Below, in pieces: positions 61,901 to 64,000 of a stretch of DNA of 64,000 nucleotides (its first letter is position 1; the number at the start of each line of letters is the position of its first letter). The stretch is from Sipunculus nudus (lineage: Eukaryota > Annelida > Sipuncula > Golfingiida > Sipunculidae). A model generated the notes under the pieces. It made no database searches, was not told the DNA's origin, and was given only the letters and a program-made list of their open reading frames with translations. Location: positions 41,057,079-41,121,078 of the forward strand of contig CM049309.1 of the NCBI GenBank assembly GCA_026874595.1. Direction: 5' to 3'. Both the position numbers and the translations under genes were made by a program.

Positions 61901-62079
61901 CTTCTATTTCTGAACCTCTCTGCTTTCTTGCCAGACGGTGAAAGGAAAAGTGACCTTGACAATAGGTCGCTTGAAAGGGTCAAGGTCATCATCAAGGAGA
62001 ACTTCCAGTTCAAGTGAGCGTGGTCTTAAGAAGTCTGATTCCAATGCTAGCAATAAAAGCAAAGGAAAATATGGCCGAA
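34791..62079 (+). CDS. MPDZ: Multiple PDZ domain scaffold protein, MPDZ/PATJ family, 13 internal exons (partial gene)
   Basis: Spliced coding region: 34791-34987, 41859-41953, 43282-43345, 49747-49797, 50568-50630, 54273-54371, 55202-55276, 55860-55974, 56698-56960, 58071-58154, 58598-58822, 59480-59596, 61935-62079. All introns are GT-AG and all phases agree, giving 1593 nt (about 531 codons) without a stop. Four PDZ domains lie at about residues 14-98, 152-234, 317-400 and 413-497, with carboxylate-binding loops GLGI, GLGF, GLGL and GLGF. Order and wording match human MPDZ PDZ8-11: '[10 protein letters not shown]', '[13 protein letters not shown]', '[16 protein letters not shown]', '[12 protein letters not shown]'. 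Position 1 of helix B is His in the first and third domains (class I-like), Tyr in the second and Gln in the fourth. Family members are modular scaffolds that gather receptors, claudins and polarity proteins at junctions and apical membranes. No L27 domain, start codon or MPDZ PDZ12-13 exon is visible. Human PATJ lacks the second of these domains, so MPDZ is the better match. Confidence 0.93.
34988..41858 (+). other. Intron a-b of the MPDZ-like gene (6.9 kb)
   Basis: No exon recognised inside. It contains a 21-base C run (37775-37795), an exact TGATTGACAG (39667-39676), one copy of a diverged repeat (40548-41000), and a GC-richer stretch at 36610-37640 with open frames on both strands (69 codons at 36824-37033 and 141 at 37213-37638 on the + strand) that have no recognisable domain. 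Confidence 0.7.
40548..41000. repeat. Diverged dispersed repeat, copy 1, with 18-bp-stem hairpin
   Basis: Shares ordered words with 43930-44300 (CTGCAGCTT.GAA.CAAGGTC, GGTAAGCT...GA.TGATTAC, TAGGTCA.T.TGACCTAGTTT). At 40906-40951, AACTAGGTTAGAGTGACC pairs with GGTCACTCTGACCTAGTT with one mismatch around the loop AAATATTA. Confidence 0.5.
41859..41953 (+). CDS. MPDZ: MPDZ-like exon b: second half of PDZ8-equivalent
   Basis: The acceptor is TTTTACAG and the donor is CG/gtaagc, splitting an Arg codon after two bases. It encodes [20 protein letters not shown] and [11 protein letters not shown]. This completes strand E, helix B and strand F. His is at the first position of helix B (GRSH), the residue that in class I PDZ domains contacts Ser/Thr at ligand position -2. 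Nearly the same words occur in vertebrate MPDZ and PATJ. Confidence 0.95.
41954..43281 (+). other. Intron b-c of the MPDZ-like gene
   Basis: Its middle is filled by the 42480-42866 minisatellite. Nothing else is recognised. Confidence 0.75.
42480..42866. repeat. ~36-bp minisatellite, about 10 copies
   Basis: Unit CCTCCATGGCAAAACTTG followed by TGACATGTCAACAGAA, with some longer or shorter units. Frames on the minus strand ([15 protein letters not shown] repeats) come from the repeat. Confidence 0.88.
43282..43345 (+). CDS. MPDZ: MPDZ-like exon c: linker after PDZ8-equivalent
   Basis: It completes the split Arg codon, then encodes [21 protein letters not shown] and ends in phase 0. The position and the pattern of an acidic turn, hydrophobic stretch and proline-rich tail fit the segment that follows this PDZ domain in MPDZ and PATJ. 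The donor, AAG/gtgcct, is poor beyond GT, so the exact 3' edge is less sure than the 5' edge. Reading through it would add about 60 residues before a stop at 43526. Confidence 0.82.
43930..44300. repeat. Diverged dispersed repeat, copy 2
   Basis: Alignable by eye with 40548-41000, including the TTAGGTCATTATGACCTAGT palindrome near its right end. Confidence 0.45.
44405..47047 (+). mobile_element. 2.64-kb hairpin-ended non-autonomous element, copy A
   Basis: Left end TTTTT then a 29-base hairpin at 44410-44438 (AGCTCAG.TGACT, ATA, AGTCA.CTGAGCT), followed by a GTCCGTCGTCCGTCCGTC microsatellite. Right end CAGCTGAGCGCCGTGACCC, ATAGGTCCCTTGTTT. Almost identical to 51483-54121, in the same orientation, with unrelated flanks. 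No protein of its own. Internally it carries an old duplication: 44545-44900 and about 45240-45560 share CCAAGATCTCC/CCAAAATTCCC, AAGACTGCCTAA and TATGGGCCCAAACATAATGC blocks. Confidence 0.8.
44453..44500. repeat. (CCGT)n microsatellite in element copy A
   Basis: GTCCGTCCGTCCGTCCGTCC run, longer than in copy B, showing length drift since the copies separated. Confidence 0.9.
47770..47870 (+). repeat. tRNA-derived SINE remnant or tRNA pseudogene
   Basis: TGGTTGAATGG (47783-47793) resembles an A box and GAGTTCAAATC (47834-47844) a B box at the usual spacing. The acceptor stem is not intact, so a working tRNA is unlikely. Confidence 0.4.
48961..49330. repeat. Degenerate ~43-bp tandem repeat
   Basis: Seven or so loose copies of ATTCTGCATTTTCATTAAAT, CTGTGTAAATTCAGG. 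Confidence 0.65.
49747..49797 (+). CDS. MPDZ: MPDZ-like exon d: short linker exon (17 codons)
   Basis: The acceptor is CTTCTTTCAG and the donor is ACA/gtaagt, a consensus site. It encodes [17 protein letters not shown], with phase 0 at both ends. It is proline- and lysine-rich, as expected for a disordered inter-PDZ linker. No domain is visible. Support comes from strong splice sites, an open frame and correct phase between neighbours. It lies between two 2.64-kb direct repeats. Confidence 0.75.
50568..50630 (+). CDS. MPDZ: MPDZ-like exon e: linker and first strand of PDZ9-equivalent
   Basis: The acceptor is TCAACAG and the donor is AAG/gtaggt. It encodes [21 protein letters not shown], phase 0 at both ends. 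The final residues LETFTLKK form strand A leading into the GLGF loop on the next exon, as 'VQHLELPKD' does in human MPDZ. This exon and the preceding one together make 114 nt that could be skipped in frame, although the loss would remove part of strand A. Confidence 0.85.
50730..51164 (+). mobile_element. ~0.43-kb dispersed element, copy 2 (TGTCCCC/GGGGACA ends)
   Basis: TGTCCCC at 50731-50737 and GGGGACA at 51157-51163 are perfect inverted ends. It shares the whole body with 32568-32980, including the CTGTCTGTCTTTCTG tract and GGTTGGGATTGGTTTTGGAG. It starts 100 bp after exon e. Confidence 0.78.
51165..51482. other. Intronic sequence, possible SINE remnant
   Basis: GAGTTCAAAGCCC near 51270 resembles a B box. 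No A box or tail is clear. Confidence 0.3.
51483..54121 (+). mobile_element. 2.64-kb hairpin-ended non-autonomous element, copy B
   Basis: Same ends and body as copy A at an offset of 7074-7078 bp, differing by scattered substitutions and by tract lengths (CCGT run, T run near 53436). Flanks differ from copy A on both sides, so it is an independent insertion rather than part of a larger tandem duplication. It fills most of the intron between exons e and f. Confidence 0.82.
54273..54371 (+). CDS. MPDZ: MPDZ-like exon f: first half of PDZ9-equivalent
   Basis: The acceptor is TTTTTATACAG and the donor is GAG/gtcaga (weak after GT). It encodes [20 protein letters not shown] and [13 protein letters not shown]. 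The GLGF loop and the acidic stretch after strand B recall the aberrant 'GLGIAISEED' domain 9 of human MPDZ, although the strand B-C loop (EGNSEGRPG) is longer here. Phase 0 at both ends. Confidence 0.9.
54372..55201 (+). other. Intron f-g of the MPDZ-like gene
   Basis: No repeat or RNA recognised. A T run at 55099-55111 is the only simple sequence. Confidence 0.7.
55202..55276 (+). CDS. MPDZ: MPDZ-like exon g: middle of PDZ9-equivalent
   Basis: The acceptor is TATCTTTTAG and the donor is AAG/gtatgc. It encodes [20 protein letters not shown] and VSYDK, phase 0 at both ends. 'GDQLIAVDD' corresponds to 'GDQILAVDD' of human MPDZ PDZ9. Tyr replaces the class I His at the start of helix B (VSYDKAIEML), so this domain probably does not prefer class I ligands. 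Confidence 0.92.
55277..55859 (+). other. Intron g-h of the MPDZ-like gene
   Basis: AT-rich. Nothing recognised. Confidence 0.75.
55860..55974 (+). CDS. MPDZ: MPDZ-like exon h: end of PDZ9-equivalent and linker
   Basis: The acceptor is CATGACCAG and the donor is ACAG/gtaggt, leaving one base of a split codon. It encodes [19 protein letters not shown], which is helix B and strand F, then the linker [19 protein letters not shown]. The 'VKITV' strand matches 'VKLTI' at the end of human MPDZ PDZ9. Confidence 0.9.
55975..56697 (+). other. Intron h-i of the MPDZ-like gene
   Basis: Nothing recognised. Short frames at 56055-56574 have no domain. Confidence 0.75.
56698..56960 (+). CDS. MPDZ: MPDZ-like exon i: proline-rich linker and start of PDZ10-equivalent
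   Basis: The acceptor is TTTTCCAG and the donor is CTT/gtaagt. After a proline/lysine-rich linker ([19 protein letters not shown]) of roughly 60 residues comes '[20 protein letters not shown]', then [16 protein letters not shown]. The signature D-P-x-T-C-P-I-x-P-G-x-E precedes this PDZ domain in both human MPDZ and PATJ, which makes the domain assignment firm. 87 whole codons plus two bases of the split Glu codon. Confidence 0.95.
56961..58070 (+). other. Intron i-j of the MPDZ-like gene
   Basis: Contains sequence with GTGGTCTTATTCGACAAG-like words (57160-57320) related to pogo-type MITE interiors, and the second Harbinger-like MITE. Confidence 0.7.
57419..57689. mobile_element. Harbinger-like MITE, copy 2, with TAA target duplication
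   Basis: 271 bp. The left half matches copy 1 (AAAATAAAAGG, GGTTCTCAGGCACCGCC, TTTTGATTTTGATTTTCA). The right end is TTTTTATTGTTTTGGCC, but the inner GAACCATACC part of the right arm is lost. TAA flanks both ends (57416-57418, 57690-57692). Confidence 0.75.
58071..58154 (+). CDS. MPDZ: MPDZ-like exon j: middle of PDZ10-equivalent
   Basis: The acceptor is GTATTTCCAG and the donor is GAG/gtaatc. It encodes [20 protein letters not shown] and WAGDQILE, phase 0 at both ends. Human MPDZ has '[20 protein letters not shown]' here, so this is the most conserved stretch in the window. The intron after GDQILE sits where the intron after GDQLLE sits in the PDZ8-equivalent. Confidence 0.97.
58155..58597 (+). 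other. Intron j-k of the MPDZ-like gene
   Basis: Nothing recognised beyond a short CCTCAGCCAAGGAGG word near 58202. Confidence 0.7.
58598..58822 (+). CDS. MPDZ: MPDZ-like exon k: end of PDZ10-equivalent and start of PDZ11-equivalent
   Basis: The acceptor is TGTAAACAG and the donor is GTT/gtgagt. 75 codons, phase 0 at both ends. It encodes [35 protein letters not shown], then [19 protein letters not shown] and [12 protein letters not shown]. His starts helix B of the third domain (EATHERAI), a class I feature. Two PDZ domains share this exon, joined by only about a dozen residues, the same close coupling as human MPDZ PDZ10-11. Confidence 0.97.
58823..59479 (+). other. Intron k-l of the MPDZ-like gene
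   Basis: Holds the 58965-59111 MITE and an exact TGATTGACAG (59280-59289). Confidence 0.75.
58965..59111. mobile_element. pogo/Tigger-like MITE, 147 bp, TA target duplication
   Basis: CAGTAAAACCTTGA at the left and TCAAGGTTTTATTG at the right are inverted repeats with one mismatch. TA flanks both ends. The interior words GAGGTGGTTCTCTAAGTGAG and ATAAAGAGCAAAAA are shared with 61254-61865. Confidence 0.8.
59480..59596 (+). CDS. MPDZ: MPDZ-like exon l: middle of PDZ11-equivalent
   Basis: The acceptor is TGATCGACAG and the donor is AAG/gtgaga. 39 codons, phase 0 at both ends: [20 protein letters not shown], then [19 protein letters not shown]. It matches '[20 protein letters not shown]' of human MPDZ PDZ11. 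Gln takes the place of the class I His in helix B (EATQDDAA), as it does in the human domain. Confidence 0.96.
59990..60370. repeat. ~25-bp minisatellite (GAGGTGTCCATAATAGA type)
   Basis: About 15 irregular copies of GAGAGGTGTCCATAATA, including AAAGAGTTGTCCATAATA variants. Words like these occur inside pogo-type MITEs (gaggtggtc..., ataaagag), so it may have grown from one. Confidence 0.8.
61254..61865. mobile_element. pogo/Tigger-like MITE split by a SINE
   Basis: Left part 61254-61339 (TA-CAGTAAAACCCCGAAATTAC, GAGGTGGTTTTCTAAGTGAG). Right part from 61758 (TATAAAGAGCAAAAA, GAGGTGGTCGTAAAATAGAG) to GAGGTGTAATTG-TA. Without the SINE and its target duplication it would be about 180 bp, close to the 147-bp copy at 58965. 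Confidence 0.75.
61340..61757 (+). mobile_element. tRNA-derived SINE with 15-bp target site duplication
   Basis: A box TGGCTCAGGGGTAGAGC (61351-61367), B box GAGTTCGAATC (61393-61403), then a GC-rich tRNA-unrelated body (CGGTCGGCCCCAACCCAGGG, GGTCCTCGGTGGTATG) and an A-rich tail from 61692 that contains the small hairpin GGAGG-CGGTTA-CCTCC. AAGTGAGGTCTGATA at 61325-61339 is repeated exactly at 61758-61772. About 418 bp. Transcribed by RNA polymerase III when active and copied by a LINE reverse transcriptase. The intact boxes, duplication and tail suggest a fairly young insertion. Confidence 0.9.
61935..62079 (+). CDS. MPDZ: MPDZ-like exon m: end of PDZ11-equivalent and Ser-rich tail
   Basis: The acceptor is TTTCTTGCCAG and the donor is CGAA/gtaagt, one base into a codon. 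It encodes [17 protein letters not shown], the last strand of the domain, then a basic and Ser-rich segment ([26 protein letters not shown]). Vertebrate MPDZ and PATJ have a similar 'LEIGRLRAG' end followed by a Ser-rich linker before their next PDZ domain. The linker has several potential basophilic kinase sites (RRTS, RGLKKS). Confidence 0.93.
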
Positions 62080-62171
62080 GTAAGTATATGGGTATATATG
62101 TTAAATATTCAGTCTTCATGCCTGAAATCAAGAAAATTCACAATTGATGTTTATTTTATTTAATGAAACAG

Positions 62172-62188
62172 GAGACTGGAAGATCTGA
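62172..62188 (+). CDS. Candidate short terminal exon (stop after RRDWKI)
   Basis: A 92-bp GT-AG intron (62080-62171) after exon m would join in phase to GA GAC TGG AAG ATC TGA, ending the protein ...GRRDWKI. The acceptor (ATTTTATTTAATGAAACAG) is moderate. The following few hundred bases have no splice-like features I can single out and could be a 3' untranslated region. This would end the protein after the fourth PDZ domain seen here. Not supported by homology. Confidence 0.22.
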
Positions 62189-62907
62189 ACCAAGTCACTG
62201 CAGTATTCTTGAACTTGAAGAAAACTTTTGAGTGCAAGCGCAATTAATATGTCTTGAACACTGTCTGTGTATATGTTTAATCTATGTAGTCAGTGATACA
62301 CTGTCATAAAAGTAAATATATTTTTATATTCACCATTTGGTTGTACTGTCTGTCTATGGTTGAAATATTTCTCTTTTTAATTAAACTTCAGCTTTAAAAT
62401 CATATTTTAGCTCAACTCAGGTAAACTTATGTATTCTCCTTGCCAATCCACTCAGTTGTGTAAGAATATACAGAGGAATTACATTTATATCAAGTTTTAA
62501 TGCCTTACTGAAAAACAAAGTAAATGAACATAAGATGGTGCTCAAAGATGCAATAGCTGTTTTACTGTAATTGATGTAATTGATAATGAATAGAGTTGAA
62601 TGATTTTACAGCTTATGACAGAGGTTTTCTTATATGATTCCAATGATTTCAAAACACCTATTTTTAGACATAGAAATATATGATAATTGTGATTATTTTT
62701 ACTCAGGTGGTTAATTAGAAAGAATTGTGTTGTAGTTAATCTTGTAGTCATGCCAATATGATGAACTCCCTGTACTAAATTTATCGGTCAGTCAGATTAA
62801 CATAGCACTGTACATGCTCTAGTTATAACAGGAAACACCAGGGGTCAGCACTTGTCTTGACCAAATGACTAACAAGACATTTTGTCTTCTGTTTTTTACC
62901 TTGCCAG

Positions 62908-62933
62908 GTCTACCAGCCTCTCCCAGCTACTGA
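62908..62933 (+). CDS. Candidate alternative terminal exon (stop after LPASPSY)
   Basis: A strong acceptor (TTCTGTTTTTTACCTTGCCAG) is followed in the phase required by exon m by GT CTA CCA GCC TCT CCC AGC TAC TGA, giving S-LPASPSY then stop. An ATTAAA hexamer lies about 160 bp downstream. It may be a chance acceptor inside an intron leading to further PDZ exons beyond the window. Confidence 0.22.
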
Positions 62934-64000
62934 TGCTTGGTTCCCTATGTTTTTATTCCTCTTTACATCTTATTCCTCTCATTTTATCACCTTCAGATTA
63001 TGTTTCCACTCTCATCATTAACTCATGCACATGACACTGATCCTGTAAGGGCAACTACAAAAAAGTTCCACCGCTCCACAGGAACAAGAGATATTAAACA
63101 TTTATTTTCTGTAACTGATATTTCATAAATATATATATGTAAGAATAACATAACTTGATTTTTTTTTTCCTTTCTTGCAAATTTTTCATTATTTGTGAGA
63201 TAATTTTTTCTTTAATAACCTATGAGCACAACACACCTTTTCAGGTGGGCATTTTTAACAGCATACCTCATTCGCTGTGTATACACCTAATTTAGTCTAA
63301 TGCAACATTCCTTTTTTTAATACTTTTCCATTGAAGTTACCACTATAATTGTGAACACTGCCTTCCCATCCCATAATTTGCATTCACTGAATGATCCGTG
63401 ACATCATACAAAGATAAGGTGTTATTAAAAGTTCAGTAAGAACTACCAAATACCCACTCATCTTGGTCATCACATGGGTCGCCTCTGTAACAATGCCAAG
63501 CATCGGAAGCTGTGGATCTGATTCTGGGCTTCACATGTCAGGTACTCTGTCACATTACGGTGTGTGTCACCAATGCCGATAGCATTTCACATTTGTTTAG
63601 TTTTCTGTGCTGTCCCTCTCCTCCATGTTTTCCTTTGCACTTCTCCTATTATCATCCATTTTGCTCTGCGCTGCTGTGGGCTTTTCTTTTTTTCCCCCAC
63701 ATTTTCAGCTGCAAATATAATTTTGACTCAATTTATTTCACTGTTTTATACTCTGCTATATTTTCTAACATTTATGCAATTTCATCACCTTGACATTTTT
63801 TTACAACACCAGAAATATACGTCTAAGGGGAACTTTGACTTTTTAATTCAAGGCCTTTTTAGGGGGACATTTATTTCCTTAGCGCAACTTCTGTAGGTTG
63901 AACAGGGTAGTTTTATTGTCATTTATGTTGTGTTTTACTAAGTAGGATGAACTTTTTTTTCTAAAATATTGCACCACTTGAGTTTGATGTTACATATTCT

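Larger units (their letters stand above)
59597..61934 (+). other. Intron l-m of the MPDZ-like gene
   Basis: Holds the 59990-60370 minisatellite and the SINE-split MITE. 60371-61250 shows nothing recognisable. Confidence 0.75.
62080..64000 (+). other. Intron or 3' flank after exon m
   Basis: No exon for a further PDZ domain is recognised. Strong acceptor-like sites occur at 62906-62907 and 62995-62996. Pyrimidine-rich stretches (62940-62996, 63600-63700) carry short frames without domains. Confidence 0.6.

Noticed and set aside
62997-63033. Further exon of the PDZ gene after a strong acceptor at 62996
   Set aside because: In the phase required by exon m it reaches TGA after 12 codons with no family-like residues. 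Only a different phase stays open to a gtaagg donor.

Overview
The window looks like nuclear DNA from an invertebrate, most probably a bivalve mollusc. It is AT-rich and dominated by introns and repeats, with GT-AG introns of up to 6.9 kb. It carries tRNA-derived SINEs, small DNA transposons with inverted ends, and satellite-bearing elements with hairpin ends followed by GTCC-type tracts and 'GGTCAAAGGTCAAGGTCACA'-like units, all of which I associate with bivalve genomes. There is no sign of bacterial or organellar genes. The mollusc assignment is inference from repeat style plus one conserved animal gene.

The only gene I can support is on the + strand, from 34791 to at least 62079. It is a multi-PDZ scaffold gene of the MPDZ (MUPP1)/PATJ family. 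Thirteen exons join in phase without a stop into about 531 codons. They encode four consecutive PDZ domains, matching by order and sequence the human MPDZ domains 8, 9, 10 and 11, with the linkers between them. The first exon starts inside a codon and the last ends inside one, so both ends of the gene lie outside the window or in exons I could not recognise. Two short candidate terminal exons (62172 and 62908) leave the 3' end open.

Layout: 1-5940 holds a 27-bp minisatellite split by a 5.1-kb element (436-5552), which itself contains a second hairpin-ended element (819-4428) filled with a ~180-bp satellite arranged as an 8-mer higher-order repeat. 5941-18229 has no recognised gene, only simple repeats and one pogo-like inverted-repeat element. 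18230-24800 is a large minisatellite of 42-bp monomers in 84-bp dimers, with nested segmental duplications. 24801-34061 has scattered repeats and no recognised exon. 34062-34369 is a Harbinger-like MITE 421 bp ahead of the first PDZ exon. 34791-62079 is the MPDZ-like gene. Its introns hold two near-identical 2.64-kb elements that bracket two in-frame linker exons, two copies of a 0.4-kb dispersed element, a second Harbinger-like MITE, two pogo-like MITEs (one split by a SINE with a 15-bp target duplication) and several minisatellites. 62080-64000 is intron or 3' flank.

The most notable points are the frame-preserving exon pair flanked by long direct repeats, the Russian-doll insertions, and the recurring architecture of 5' hairpin, GTCC tract, body and 3' hairpin with CTAG/CTTG shared by otherwise unrelated elements.
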